From JAXLQL01 sp046331625 (GTDB lineage: Bacteria; Acidobacteriota; Terriglobia; Bryobacterales; Bryobacteraceae), in assembly GCA_046331625.1 (NCBI GenBank), contig JAXLQL010000044.1, forward strand, positions 1 to 42,348: a stretch of 42,348 nucleotides of DNA, in the 5' to 3' direction. The position numbers were made by a program, and so were the translations under genes. This document shows positions 8,261-17,486 of the stretch, piece after piece. Within the stretch, counting starts at the first letter, position 1. The number at the start of each line of letters is the position of its first letter. Below the pieces are notes generated by a model. That model ran no database searches, was not told where the DNA came from, and saw nothing but the letters and a program-made list of their open reading frames with translations.

Positions 8261-8709
8261 GGGATCATTCTCCTGGTCCGCCCTAGTCGAATTGCCACGA
8301 TACCCTTCGGTCCGCCTGTTGTCTTGTTCACCTGGAAGAACTCCACGAACGTCCTCCCCGTCGCACCCTCGGGCAAGTGCGCCGGAAAGAACTCGCCACC
8401 GAATCGCTCCTTTTGAGCTGCGCGACCGCTCGAGAAATCCCAGAACACGGGATCGAGCGTATCCTCGTCAACACCCTGTATGTCCCAGCACGCGTCGAAA
8501 TCGCCAGGTTGCGCCTTGGTTGTAACAAAGCTGCCATCCAGATAGACCAATCGGCAGCCAGATCTCCGGAGCAAATCGCACGCTTTGCGGAATCCGGCTA
8601 TCAGCCGCCGGCGTCGTGGAGTGAACGCCAAGCGGTCCTCGACCTCCGTCAATGAGGCGAAGTGGACTCCCGGCGGCAGATCGCCGCTGCTGAGCCATTC
8701 TGGAATCAT
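8257..8709 (-). CDS. DUF6932-like nucleotidyltransferase-fold protein, candidate toxin
   Basis: 150 residues. YLDGSFVTTKAQPGDFDACWD contains a GS motif followed by DxD, the hallmark of the polymerase-beta-like nucleotidyltransferase fold. The context WLSSGDLPPGVHFAS at the start matches DUF6932 proteins. It is translationally coupled to the XRE gene. Family knowledge: NTase-fold proteins next to HTH or small helical partners often form toxin-antitoxin pairs that modify tRNA or the partner. The toxin role here is inference. ATG at 8709 sits about 20 bases below a promoter with TACAAT. Confidence 0.7.
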   Translation of the reverse strand: MIPEWLSSGDLPPGVHFASLTEVEDRLAFTPRRRRLIAGFRKACDLLRRSGCRLVYLDGSFVTTKAQPGDFDACWDIQGVDEDTLDPVFWDFSSGRAAQKERFGGEFFPAHLPEGATGRTFVEFFQVNKTTGGPKGIVAIRLGRTRRMIP

Positions 8710-8729
8710 TGTATCAACACTACGTTTTT

Positions 8730-8758
8730 ATTGTATTGCGGCAGCGGTCGAATCGCAA
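8730..8758 (-). promoter_or_regulatory. Promoter for the DUF6932/XRE pair
   Basis: Read on the minus strand: TTGCGA (8758-8753), 17-base spacer, TACAAT (8735-8730). Transcription would start about 15 bases before the ATG at 8709. A second TACAAT overlaps the start codon itself. Confidence 0.55.
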
Positions 8759-8861
8759 CTGGTTCTGCGCCGGCTGGGCACTGCGCCGTCGATGATTCAC
8801 TGGCCGCGACTCATGACGCAGAGTCTATTCGCCGTGTCTGTCACGACGCTAGACTCAGTGC

Positions 8862-9167
8862 GTGTTCGGATCCAAGAAGAAGGACGACCGCGATCTTGAC
8901 GTTCCGTCAGAAGTCAAAAGCGACCCAACGGCGAGCGAGGTTCTGCGAGCATGGATCGCCAATGACGGACTCGTTTGCGTTTTGCGCCCTGAGACTTGGC
9001 CGAATGCTTCGAACTGGGGCATTCTCCTGGCTGATGAGGCACGCCACGTCGCCAATGCTGTGCACGAGCTCAATGGCGATGAACCTGCGGTCACCGTCGA
9101 AAGAATTCGGGAACTGTTCAACGCAGAACTGGCGAACCCTACGGACGAGCCTACAGGACATTTCTAG
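8862..9167 (+). CDS. DUF5076 family protein
   Basis: A 101-residue soluble protein. SEVLRAWIANDGLVCVLRPE, then WGILLADEARHVANAV, match the small DUF5076 family, whose function is unknown. The start is GTG at 8862, giving the usual short basic N-terminus (FGSKKKDD). It is divergent from the DUF6932 gene and not clearly in an operon with the next gene, 80 bases away. Confidence 0.75.
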   Translation: MFGSKKKDDRDLDVPSEVKSDPTASEVLRAWIANDGLVCVLRPETWPNASNWGILLADEARHVANAVHELNGDEPAVTVERIRELFNAELANPTDEPTGHF

Positions 9168-9247
9168 TCCGCCATATGGTGTGACGGGCTACCGTCGAAG
9201 AGCAAAACGTAGCAAGCTCACCTGCCCCTGCGATACCCTAATACCCC

Positions 9248-9874
9248 ATGACCCCGCGCCAGAAACTCCTCCTCGCCACCTGGACCGGAGTCTTCCTCTG
9301 GTCCGGCATCCACCCCCGCGACCGCTTCACTTGGTTCCTCGAAGTCCTCCCCGCCATCCTCGGACTCGCCGCCGTCCTCGTCACCCACCGCCGCTTTCCC
9401 CTCACTCCCCTGGCGCAACTGCTCATCTGCATCCACTGCGCGATTCTCATGATCGGTGGCAAATACACTTACGCCGAAATGCCGCTTTTCAACTGGCTGC
9501 GCGATTCCTTCGGCCTCGCCCGCAACTACTATGACCGCCTCGGCCACTTCTTTCAAGGCTTCGGACCCGCCATCATTACCCGCGAAGTGCTGCTCCGCCA
9601 CCGCGTCGTCCAAAGCCGCGGCTGGCTCGCCTTCCTCACCGTTTGCGTGTGCATGGCATTCAGCGCCGCATGGGAATTTTTCGAATGGTGGGTGGCGCTC
9701 GCCAGCGGCGAATCGGCAACCGCGTTCCTCGGCACGCAAGGCGACCCCTGGGACACCCAATGGGACATGTTCATGTGCACCATCGGCGCCACGCTCTCGG
9801 TGGCGCTGCTCAGCCGCATTCACGACCGTGAGTTACGCGCCCAGTTCCCGCAGCTTCTGCAAACTCAGCCATAG
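9248..9874 (+). CDS. yjdF: YjdF/DUF2238-type integral membrane protein
   Basis: 208 residues with about five to six membrane helices. Motifs GKYTYAEMPLFNWLRD, YYDRLGHFFQGFGPAI, AAWEFFEWW and DPWDTQWDMFM are the conserved family blocks. No biochemical role is established. Its 3' end overlaps the convergent epimerase gene by 42 bases. Confidence 0.88.
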   Translation: MTPRQKLLLATWTGVFLWSGIHPRDRFTWFLEVLPAILGLAAVLVTHRRFPLTPLAQLLICIHCAILMIGGKYTYAEMPLFNWLRDSFGLARNYYDRLGHFFQGFGPAIITREVLLRHRVVQSRGWLAFLTVCVCMAFSAAWEFFEWWVALASGESATAFLGTQGDPWDTQWDMFMCTIGATLSVALLSRIHDRELRAQFPQLLQTQP

Positions 9875-10999
9875 CGCCCGCGGCACGTGAAAGCATCCTT
9901 TGTAGTTGTTGCCCTTGAGCGTGTGCGTGATCGCGCCGCGGCGGTCGGCGTAGCCGAACCATTCGCCATACTTCGGATCGGCGAACACGCGATACGAATA
10001 CTCATGCGCCAGTTCGAGCCACCGCAGCCACTTCGCATCGCGCGTCAGCGAGTAAGCGTAAACCAGCGCGTAGATCGCCTCCGTCATCGGCCACCACAAC
10101 TTCATCGGAGCCTCGAGCTGGAACAGCGGCTTGTTTTCGAGATCCATGAAGTAGTAGAGCCCGCCGAACTCGTCGTCCCAACCGCGCCGCAATGACTCTT
10201 CGAGCACGCTCAGCACCTTCTGTTGTTTGGCCGCATCGGGATGATGACGCAGGATGTCGAACAGGAACCAGCACACCTCGATCGAGTGGCCCGGGCAGAA
10301 CAGACGCCCTTCCGGCGAGTCTTTCATCGGCGCGCCATCGCGCCGGATGTTCTCGCGGAACACGCCGTGATCGGGATCGATGTGGAGCAGCGCCGCGTCG
10401 AGGCATTCGCGCAGGATCACGCGGTAGCGTTCCTCGTCCGTGGCCTCGGCGAGTTCCAAAGCCATTGACGCCTGCACCATCACGTCGGCCAGTTGACTCA
10501 CCGCCGCGCCGCCGAAATCCGGCCTTCCCATGAGCGAAGGCTGCCCGATCCAGCGCCGGATCGACCAAAACAAATCCACAGCGGTCTGTTTCGCCCACTG
10601 TTCTCCCGACGCTTTCGAATATTCCAGCAACCCGATGGTCACGAACACCGCCGCGTACGGCTTGCGCTGGTAGAACGCCGGCTTGCCCTCGCGCGTCAGG
10701 CTGAAGTAGCAGCGGCCCAATTCGTCGAAGGCGTGCTTGCGCAGGAATTCGGCGCCTCCGCGCGCGGCCTCGAGCCACTCCGGACGCCGCTCGTGCGCGT
10801 TGTAGAGCTTGCTCAAGGTCCAGACCTGGCGCCCGTTGAGCCAGACGTACTTGCGCGTGTCATAGATCGATCCATCCCGCTCGAGGCACGTGAAGAAACC
10901 GCCGTGCTCCCGGTCGATCGAATGCCGCATCCAGAAAGGGATCACGCGTTCGAAGAGGTCATGCCGGTAGGTGTCGGCTAATTCCGCGAGTCGAGCCAT
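9833..10999 (-). CDS. N-acylglucosamine 2-epimerase family enzyme
   Basis: A 388-residue (alpha/alpha)6-barrel enzyme. The two catalytic His of the family are visible: His238 in CPGHSIEVCWF and His371 in KGCFHVPRAL. The N-terminal EHGGFFTCLERDG and KYVWLNGRQVW strands also match. The length and the GNNYKGCFH motif fit the animal renin-binding/AGE branch better than cellobiose epimerases, so GlcNAc/ManNAc interconversion or a related 2-epimerisation is likely. No signal peptide. CTACAAT lies just upstream (minus strand, 11013-11007). It is divergent from the TonB receptor operon, which also looks sugar-related. Confidence 0.88.
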   Translation of the reverse strand: MARLAELADTYRHDLFERVIPFWMRHSIDREHGGFFTCLERDGSIYDTRKYVWLNGRQVWTLSKLYNAHERRPEWLEAARGGAEFLRKHAFDELGRCYFSLTREGKPAFYQRKPYAAVFVTIGLLEYSKASGEQWAKQTAVDLFWSIRRWIGQPSLMGRPDFGGAAVSQLADVMVQASMALELAEATDEERYRVILRECLDAALLHIDPDHGVFRENIRRDGAPMKDSPEGRLFCPGHSIEVCWFLFDILRHHPDAAKQQKVLSVLEESLRRGWDDEFGGLYYFMDLENKPLFQLEAPMKLWWPMTEAIYALVYAYSLTRDAKWLRWLELAHEYSYRVFADPKYGEWFGYADRRGAITHTLKGNNYKGCFHVPRALWLSLQKLRELGA

Positions 11000-11075
11000 T
11001 CCCGCTATTGTAGACGTGGCCGCGCCCCGGCTCCACCTTGTTTTGCGATAGAATCAGCCCATGACGAGAGGGTCT

Positions 11076-14000
11076 ATGTATCGAATTAGCGGCCTTGTTT
11101 GCCTCCTCAGCGCATTGGTCTGGGCGCAAAGCGAACGCGGCAACATCACCGGAACCGTTACCGACAGCACGCTGGCCGCGGTGCCAGGAGCGCAGATCGT
11201 GATCACGAACGACGCCACCAACCAGTCGAGCGCGGTCACCACCACCACGGCCGGCGACTACAACGTCCCCAATCTCAGCCCCGGCCAATACCGCGTGGAA
11301 GTAACCGCACAAGGTTTCAAGAAAATGTTGCGCGACAATCTCGTCGTCACCGCCGCAGCCACGCTCCGGGTCGACGTGAAACTCGAAATCGGCCAAGTGA
11401 GCGAGACGGTGGAAGTGAAGGCCGACATCGCACAGGTCCAGACCGAGAACGCGAAGATCACTACGGCCGTGCAGAACAAGCTCGTTGACGAACTGCCGCT
11501 GGTGGTGGGCGGAGCGCTGCGCAGTCCTTTCGACCTCGTTTCGATCACGCCCGAGGCGCGCGGCAGTGGCGCGCAGATGGCGTTGGGTGGAGGACAGGCG
11601 CGTGCGTGGGAAGCCACGCTCGACGGTGTTTCCGTTACCACCAATCGCTCGGCGGACGCGGGCGAGATCGCCTACAACGCGCCATCGCTCGAAGCGATCA
11701 CCGAGTTCGCCGTCGACACCAACGGTTTCAAAGCCGAGTTCGGCCAGGCGGGCGGCGGCATCATGACCTTCTCGTCGAAGTCGGGCACCAACAACTTCCA
11801 CGGCGTCGGATATGACTTCCTGCGCAATGAGAAGCTCGACGCCCGCGGCTTCTTCGCGCCCAAACGCGCCGTCTATCGCCAGAACGATTTCGGCGCCACG
11901 GCCGGCGGCCCGATGATTATCCCCAAGCTCTACAACGGGCGTGACAAGACGTTCTTCTTCTTCTCCTATGAAGGCTTCCGAAATCGCGTCGGCTCGAACG
12001 ACTCCATCGCCAGCGTGCCCACGCCCGAGATGTACGACGGCGACTTCGCCAACCTCGTCAGCCCCGCCAACCAGCGCCTGCTGATCTACGATCCGTCGAC
12101 GACGCGCGCCAACCCCGCGGGCGCCGGATTCGTTCGCGATCCCTTCGCCAACAATCGCATTCCCGCCGCGCGCATCAGTCCCTTCGCCAAGACTTGGGGC
12201 GGGTTCGCGCAGCCGGTGAAGCCCAATCGCGGAGCCGCTCCCGGAACCATCGACTACATCCGGAACAACTTCATCGCCACCGGTGGATCGCTCGTCTCGC
12301 CGCAGAACAAGTACAGCCTCAAGGTGGACCACGCCTTCAACCAAGCCCACCGCATCGCCTTCTTCTACAACAACAGCAACTTCAATCAGGCGGTCGGTCC
12401 CGGTGGACCTTCGGGACTCCCGCTCCCTCTCTGGAACGGCCAAGTGCAGACCTTCGAAACCGAAGCCTATCGCATGACGCACGATTGGACGCTGAGTCCG
12501 CGTCTGCTGAATCACTTCTCCATCGGCGGCAACCTGTTCTATAAGGTGAGCGCTTCGGCGAACGCCACCGGTGGATGGAAGCAGAAGCTGTGCATGAAGA
12601 ACGTGCCCGATTGCGACGTCAACTTCCCCAACGCCTCGTTCAGCGAGTTCACCGGATGGGGCGCGACTTCGTTCAACGGAACCGAGCAGCCGTTGTGGTC
12701 CATGAAAGAGGACCTCAACTACATGCGCGGCGCGCACACGTTCAAGTTCGGCGGATCGTTCCAGAGCCAGCGCGCTGCCGGGTACGGCCAGCAGAACATC
12801 ATGGGTCAAGCCGGCTTCAGCTTCCAGGGGACCTCGATTCCAGGCGCCACTGCGCTCAACAGCGGCAGCTCGTTCGCCAGCTTCCTGCTCGGCGAAGCCT
12901 CGTCGGGCGCCACCGAGACCAATCGCTTCGTCAACCAGCTTTATCGCTACTACGGCTTCTATGCGCAAGACGACTGGCGCGTGAGCAAGCGTCTCACTGT
13001 CAACCTCGGTCTGCGCTATGAGTTCACCCGCCCGCCGGTGGAGAACGAAGGCGACAAGTACTCCGACTTCACGCCCGATCGCCCGAACCCGGCGGTGAAC
13101 AACTATCCCGGTGCGCTGCGCTTTGCCGGATTCGGCGATGGCCGCGAGAACACGCGGAGCCTGGTGCCGGGTTGGTACGGAGGCTGGGGTCCGCGGTTGG
13201 GCATGGCGTACACGATCGACAAGAAGACCGTGATGCGCGCCGCGTTCGGCCGCTCATTCAGCAAGGTGTCTGTGGTGGCGGGCTCGGGACACTACGCGGG
13301 CTTCATCGGCCAGTACTCGTTCGCCTCGCTCGACCAGGGCATCACGCGCGCCTTCCAACTCGACGCCGGATTGCCGCCGTATCCGCTTCCTCCGCAGATC
13401 GATCCTTCGTTCCAGAACAACCAGAACGTCGACTACTGGCAGCGCAGCGACGCCGTGCGCGCTCCCGAGAATCTCTATTGGACCTACTCGATTCAGCGGC
13501 AGATTTCGGCGACCACCGTCCTCGAAGCGTCGTATAACGCCACCACCGGATCTCACCTCCAGGCCGGCTTGATCAACGTGAATCAGTTGCCCACGCCGAT
13601 TCTCAACAACCTGGTGCAACGCTACGGCGCCGCGCAGGCGGTGAACATTCTCAACGCTACCGCGGGATCCGCGTTGCCGCAACAGGCCGGTATCGCGCTG
13701 CCCTACGCCAACTTCACCAACGCCAACATCCAGCGGACCACGCGCAACGTGGCGCAATCCCTGCGGCCGTACCCGCAGTACTTGAGCGTAGTGACCGGCG
13801 CGCAAGGCGGCGACAAGAGCGGCCACTCCACCTATCACGCCATGGTGCTCAAGCTCGAACGGCGCTACTCGGCGGGGCTGACGTTCCAGGGCAACTACAC
13901 GCTCTCGAAGCTGCTCACCGATTCCGATAGCTACGACGCCGGCGGCACATCGCAGGACCAATACAATCGCGGACTCGAGAAGTCGATCGGCCGCTTCGAC

Positions 14001-14564
14001 CAGACGCATGCCGTGAAGCTGAGCACCATTTACGAATTGCCGATCGGAAAGGGCAAGCGGTGGATGAACCAGGGCGGCGTGGTGAACGCGGTGATCGGCG
14101 GATGGCGCGTGAGCGGGATCCAGACCTACATGAGCGGATTCCCGATTGCGCTAGCGCGCAACAGTCCATGGCCGATCTTCAACGGCACCACGCGGCCTAC
14201 GATCACGTCCTACGACAACTGGCGCGCGCCGCTGGTGGGCTCGAAATTCGACCCCGCGGTGGACCGCTTCCTCAACCCTGCGGCATTCCCCGCGTCGGCG
14301 CAGCCTATCGCGTTCGGCAACGCCACGCGCTACAACCCGAAGGTCCGCAGCTTCCCGAATTTCAATGAGAACATCAGCTTCGCCAAGTCGTTCCCGTTCG
14401 GCGAGTCGCGCCGCGTGGACTTCCGCTGGGAGGCGTTCAATCTCCTGAACCGGACCGTGTTCGGCACGGGGTCGACGAATTTGAATGCGAACAACTTCGG
14501 ATTGGTGACAGACCAGGCAAACACGTGGCGGCAGATGCAGGTGGCGCTGAAGATCTACTGGTAA
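11076..14564 (+). CDS. TonB-dependent receptor with CarboxypepD_reg-like domain
   Basis: An outer-membrane transporter of about 1160 residues. A signal peptide (MYRISGLVCLLSALVWAQ) is followed by a carboxypeptidase-regulatory-like fold (GNITGTVTDSTLAAVPGAQI), a plug domain, then a long beta barrel ending in an aromatic residue (KIYW), as barrels do. This is the expanded Oar/acidobacterial class, whose ligands are usually unknown sugars or peptides. ATG at 11076 is preferred because GAGAGGG lies 4 bases before it; ATG at 11061 is in frame. TAGAAT (11049-11054) may be its -10. The cytochrome gene follows after 9 bases, so it heads an operon. Confidence 0.92.
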   Translation: MYRISGLVCLLSALVWAQSERGNITGTVTDSTLAAVPGAQIVITNDATNQSSAVTTTTAGDYNVPNLSPGQYRVEVTAQGFKKMLRDNLVVTAAATLRVDVKLEIGQVSETVEVKADIAQVQTENAKITTAVQNKLVDELPLVVGGALRSPFDLVSITPEARGSGAQMALGGGQARAWEATLDGVSVTTNRSADAGEIAYNAPSLEAITEFAVDTNGFKAEFGQAGGGIMTFSSKSGTNNFHGVGYDFLRNEKLDARGFFAPKRAVYRQNDFGATAGGPMIIPKLYNGRDKTFFFFSYEGFRNRVGSNDSIASVPTPEMYDGDFANLVSPANQRLLIYDPSTTRANPAGAGFVRDPFANNRIPAARISPFAKTWGGFAQPVKPNRGAAPGTIDYIRNNFIATGGSLVSPQNKYSLKVDHAFNQAHRIAFFYNNSNFNQAVGPGGPSGLPLPLWNGQVQTFETEAYRMTHDWTLSPRLLNHFSIGGNLFYKVSASANATGGWKQKLCMKNVPDCDVNFPNASFSEFTGWGATSFNGTEQPLWSMKEDLNYMRGAHTFKFGGSFQSQRAAGYGQQNIMGQAGFSFQGTSIPGATALNSGSSFASFLLGEASSGATETNRFVNQLYRYYGFYAQDDWRVSKRLTVNLGLRYEFTRPPVENEGDKYSDFTPDRPNPAVNNYPGALRFAGFGDGRENTRSLVPGWYGGWGPRLGMAYTIDKKTVMRAAFGRSFSKVSVVAGSGHYAGFIGQYSFASLDQGITRAFQLDAGLPPYPLPPQIDPSFQNNQNVDYWQRSDAVRAPENLYWTYSIQRQISATTVLEASYNATTGSHLQAGLINVNQLPTPILNNLVQRYGAAQAVNILNATAGSALPQQAGIALPYANFTNANIQRTTRNVAQSLRPYPQYLSVVTGAQGGDKSGHSTYHAMVLKLERRYSAGLTFQGNYTLSKLLTDSDSYDAGGTSQDQYNRGLEKSIGRFDQTHAVKLSTIYELPIGKGKRWMNQGGVVNAVIGGWRVSGIQTYMSGFPIALARNSPWPIFNGTTRPTITSYDNWRAPLVGSKFDPAVDRFLNPAAFPASAQPIAFGNATRYNPKVRSFPNFNENISFAKSFPFGESRRVDFRWEAFNLLNRTVFGTGSTNLNANNFGLVTDQANTWRQMQVALKIYW

Positions 14565-14573
14565 CATAGCGGC

Positions 14574-15092
14574 GTGAGGAAGCTTGGGCCTGCGCTGCTC
14601 GCCGCGATTGCCGCGTTGAGCCTCGCGCAGAAACCCGCGCCCCCGCGTGTCGAGGAAAAGCTCCCCAAAGAGCCGCCCGAGCAGCCAATCCCCTTCAGCC
14701 ACAAAACTCACGTCGCGCAATCGATCAAATGCACCGACTGCCACCCCATCAAGGACCCCGGCTTCGCCGCCGGTTTCCCCAAAGAAGCCGCCTGCATGGG
14801 CTGTCACGCGAGCATCAAATCCGATAGCCCCGCCATCCGGAAGCTCGTCGGCTTCGCCAAGGCGAAAGAAGCGGTCCCGTGGGCGCGCGTCTACAAGGTT
14901 CCCGACACCGTGTGGTTCTCGCACGCCACCCACGCCACCGATGCTAAGATCGAATGCGCCCACTGCCACGGACCCATCGCCGAACGCGAAGCCGTCTTCA
15001 AAGAGAAGCCCACCGGCATGTACTGGTGCATGGATTGCCACGCGAAACGCAAGGTCTCGAACGGCTGCGATTTCTGCCACAATTCTCATTGA
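14574..15092 (+). CDS. Exported pentaheme c-type cytochrome (cytochrome c7/ActA-like)
   Basis: 172 residues with a signal peptide and five CxxCH heme sites: CTDCH, CMGCH, CAHCH, CMDCH and CDFCH. The arrangement FSHKTH...CxxCH, WFSHATH...CAHCH and YWCMDCH parallels ActA of the ACIII cluster at 19506, so it is an ActA-like paralogue without the N-terminal anchor. GTG at 14574 starts the signal peptide. Stop and next start share one base (TGATG). In this operon it probably accepts periplasmic electrons, perhaps from the sugar oxidoreductase encoded downstream; that partner is inferred. Confidence 0.85.
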   Translation: MRKLGPALLAAIAALSLAQKPAPPRVEEKLPKEPPEQPIPFSHKTHVAQSIKCTDCHPIKDPGFAAGFPKEAACMGCHASIKSDSPAIRKLVGFAKAKEAVPWARVYKVPDTVWFSHATHATDAKIECAHCHGPIAEREAVFKEKPTGMYWCMDCHAKRKVSNGCDFCHNSH

Positions 15093-15925
15093 TGCGCTTT
15101 CTCATACTCGTCCTGTTCGCGGCTTCCGCGTTCGGCGCCGGCAAGATCAAGCTGCTCCTCGTCGATGGGCAGAACAACCACAAGTGGCAGGAGACATCGC
15201 CAGTGCTTCGCAAGATGCTCGAGGCCAGCGGACTCTTCGAGGTCGACGTCGCCACCACGCCTCCCCAGGGCGGCGACATGAAGCAGTTCCACCCGAACTT
15301 CGCCGCGTACAAGGTGGTGGTCTCGAACTACAACGGCGAGCCCTGGTCCGCCGAGACCAGCGCTGCCTTCCAGAAATTCGTCGAGCATGGTGGAGGCTTC
15401 GTCACCGTACACGCCGCCGACAATGCCTTCCCCGAGTGGGCCGAGTACAACAAGATGATCGCCCTCGGCGGGTGGGGGAATCGCACCGAGAAGGACGGTC
15501 CCTACGCCAAGTTCAAAGAAGGCAAGCTCGTCACTGACATGAAGCCCGGCAAGGGCGGCCACCACGGCAAGCGCCACTCGTACGAACTGGTCACTCGCAA
15601 CACGACGCATCCGATCACCAAGGGACTGCCCGCGAAGTGGCAGCACTCGACCGACGAGCTCTATGACAGCTTGCGCGGTCCGGCGGGGAACATCACGCTG
15701 CTCGCGACCGCGTGGTCTGACCCGGCCACGGGCGGCACCGGCGACGACGAGCCGATGCTCTTCACCATCGCTTACGGCAAAGGCCGCGTGTTCCACACTA
15801 CGCTCGGACATGACGTGGAGGCGATGTCTTGCCCTGGATTCCAAGCGACTCTCCTCCGCGGAGCCGAGTGGGCCGCGACGGGCAAGGTCACCCAGAAGCC
15901 GCCCGCGAATTTCCCGGGCAAGTAG
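15092..15925 (+). CDS. ThuA-like domain protein, exported
   Basis: 277 residues with a signal peptide (MRFLILVLFAASAFGA). LLVDGQNNHKW at the mature N-terminus, GGGFVTVHAADNAF, and HHGKRHSYELV with GRVFHTTLGHD are the ThuA/glutamine-amidotransferase-like blocks. ThuA proteins are tied to sugar utilisation, in trehalose and keto-sugar pathways, though the exact reaction is not settled. ATG at 15092 overlaps the upstream stop by one base. It is followed 7 bases later by a Gfo/Idh/MocA gene, a pairing common in Acidobacteriota and Planctomycetota. Confidence 0.88.
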   Translation: MRFLILVLFAASAFGAGKIKLLLVDGQNNHKWQETSPVLRKMLEASGLFEVDVATTPPQGGDMKQFHPNFAAYKVVVSNYNGEPWSAETSAAFQKFVEHGGGFVTVHAADNAFPEWAEYNKMIALGGWGNRTEKDGPYAKFKEGKLVTDMKPGKGGHHGKRHSYELVTRNTTHPITKGLPAKWQHSTDELYDSLRGPAGNITLLATAWSDPATGGTGDDEPMLFTIAYGKGRVFHTTLGHDVEAMSCPGFQATLLRGAEWAATGKVTQKPPANFPGK

Positions 15926-15932
15926 GCGACAC

Positions 15933-17068
15933 ATGAAACGCCGCATCTTCCTGCTTGGCGCCGCCGCAGCTCCCGCGAAAGCGCAGTATCGGCCGCGGCG
16001 CAAATACCGAGCCGTCATCATCGGCGACACGGGTCACGGCAACTACGGCCACGGTTGGGAGATGTCGTGGGCGGCGATTCCGGAGGTGGAGGTCGCCGCG
16101 GTTTCCGACCCCGATGCCGCCGCCGGTGCGAAAACGCAGCAGCGCTGCGGAGCCAAGAAGCTCTATCGCGACTATCGCGAGATGATCGCCCGCGAAAAAC
16201 CCGACATCGTCACGATCTGTCCCCGTTGGTGCGACCAGCGCGTGGCCATGTTCGAGGCAGCCACCTCGGCCGGAGCGCACGTGCTCTGCGAGAAGCCGCT
16301 CGCGCAATCGCTCCCGGAGGCAGACCTCATCATCGCGATGCTCGAAGCCAAAGGTTTGCGCTGCGCCGTGGGACACACCGCGCGCGTGATGGGCGTGACC
16401 GTGCGCGTTCGCGAGATGCTCCAAGCCGGTGAGTTCGGTTCGCTCCAGGAATTGCGCGGCCGCGGGAAAGAAGACCGCCGCGCCGGCGGCGAAGACATGA
16501 TCGTGCTCGGCACGCACGTCTTTGACTTGATGCGTTACTACGCGGGCGATCCCCAATGGGTGTTCGCGCATGTGACCAAGGGCGCCGCCGAACTGCGCCC
16601 GGAGATGATGGAGCGGGCGAGCGAGCCCGTGGGTCCGGTGGGTGGCGATCAGGTGGCCGCGATGTTCGTGTTTCCGGGCGGCGTGCACGGGTATTTTGCG
16701 TCGAAGCCGAGCGCTGTCCAGAGCGGACGCCGGTTCGGACTGACGCTCGCCGGGAGCAAAGCCTACGCCTTCGTGCCCTCAACGATGTTCCCAGCGGCGA
16801 ACCGTTCGTGCTGCCGAGCGACGCTTGGGTTCCGGAGAAGGGTGAGGCGTGGGCGCGCGTCGCCTACCCCGGCGACTCGAAGCCGAAGACGCGCGAAGCC
16901 ACCAATCATCTCACGGCGATCGATCTGATCGAAGCGATCGAGAAGGGCAGGGAACCGGCCTGCAGCGCACGCGATGGGCGCTGGACTGTGGAGATGGTCG
17001 AGGGAGTGTACCGTTCGCAGATGTCGGGCGGCCGGGTCGAGTTTCCGCTCGACAAGCGCAACGGCTAG
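15933..17068 (+). pseudogene. Gfo/Idh/MocA oxidoreductase, one frameshift
   Basis: NAD(P)-dependent sugar or polyol oxidoreductase family. MKRRIFLLGAAAAPAKAQ looks like a Tat/Sec leader. The Rossmann strand RAVIIGDTGHGNYG and the EKPLAQSLPEAD motif follow. The frame is sound to about 16775 (AYAFVP), then continues one base off as LNDVPSGEPFVLPSDAWVPE to the stop at 17068, where YRSQMSGGRVEFPL is the usual C-terminus. One base is missing around 16775-16785. With it restored the protein would be about 378 residues, normal for the family. Either a sequencing error or a recent inactivation; the rest shows no decay. Confidence 0.85.
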
Positions 17069-17095
17069 GAACGCAGCGGCGGCTGAAAGAGCGAT

Positions 17096-17132
17096 GGGGT
17101 GGCAGCGCCTGCTTGCCACCCCGCTTTGCTTT
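17096..17132. terminator. Strong hairpin between convergent genes
   Basis: GGGGTGGCA (17096-17104) pairs perfectly with TGCCACCCC (17114-17122) over a 9-base loop and is followed by GCTTTGCTTT. It sits between the oxidoreductase stop (17068) and the stop of the convergent small gene (17131), and likely ends the TonB receptor operon. Confidence 0.7.
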
Positions 17133-17400
17133 AGTAGGTAGCCGCGATACAGGGTCCGCAGGGCGGGCAAGAACCATCGGCGCCGCCGATGGGATAGAAG
17201 CAGGTCTTCTCGCCGTAGACGAAGATTCCGTTCGGCCCCATCACGAAGCAGCTCTGGATGCGGCTGCCGCAGAACGTGCAGCCCGGGGGATCGGTTCGGT
17301 AAGCCGCGCTGGCATTCGACGACGACAGCATGGTGACGCCGCTCAGAAGCATGGCAGCTCCGGCGAGCGTGAGGGCAAGGGTCTTGATGCGATTCATCAT
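17131..17400 (-). CDS. Small secreted Cys-rich protein, unknown
   Basis: 89 residues. The N-terminus MMNRIKTLALTLAGAAMLLS through SNASA is a signal peptide, leaving about 55 residues with seven Cys: CTFC, QSC, KTC, and SCPPCGPC near the end. GGAG four bases before ATG 17400 supports the start. I do not recognise a family. An odd number of Cys allows three disulfides plus one free thiol, or metal binding. The divergent gene encodes a thioredoxin-like protein with CGWC, so an extracytoplasmic redox pair is possible but unproven. Confidence 0.75.
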   Translation of the reverse strand: MMNRIKTLALTLAGAAMLLSGVTMLSSSNASAAYRTDPPGCTFCGSRIQSCFVMGPNGIFVYGEKTCFYPIGGADGSCPPCGPCIAATY

Positions 17401-17486
17401 GTTCTCCAAGGTTTTTCGAAAGTTGCTGGCGCGTTGGCCAGTGATGTCGAGAATACCGGTTGCGGCCGGTGGAAGTCGTGTTGAAA

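Noticed and set aside
10959..12968. 669-codon minus-strand open frame
   Set aside because: Antisense shadow of the TonB-dependent receptor; low-complexity Glu/Val/Gly composition typical of high-GC antisense frames.
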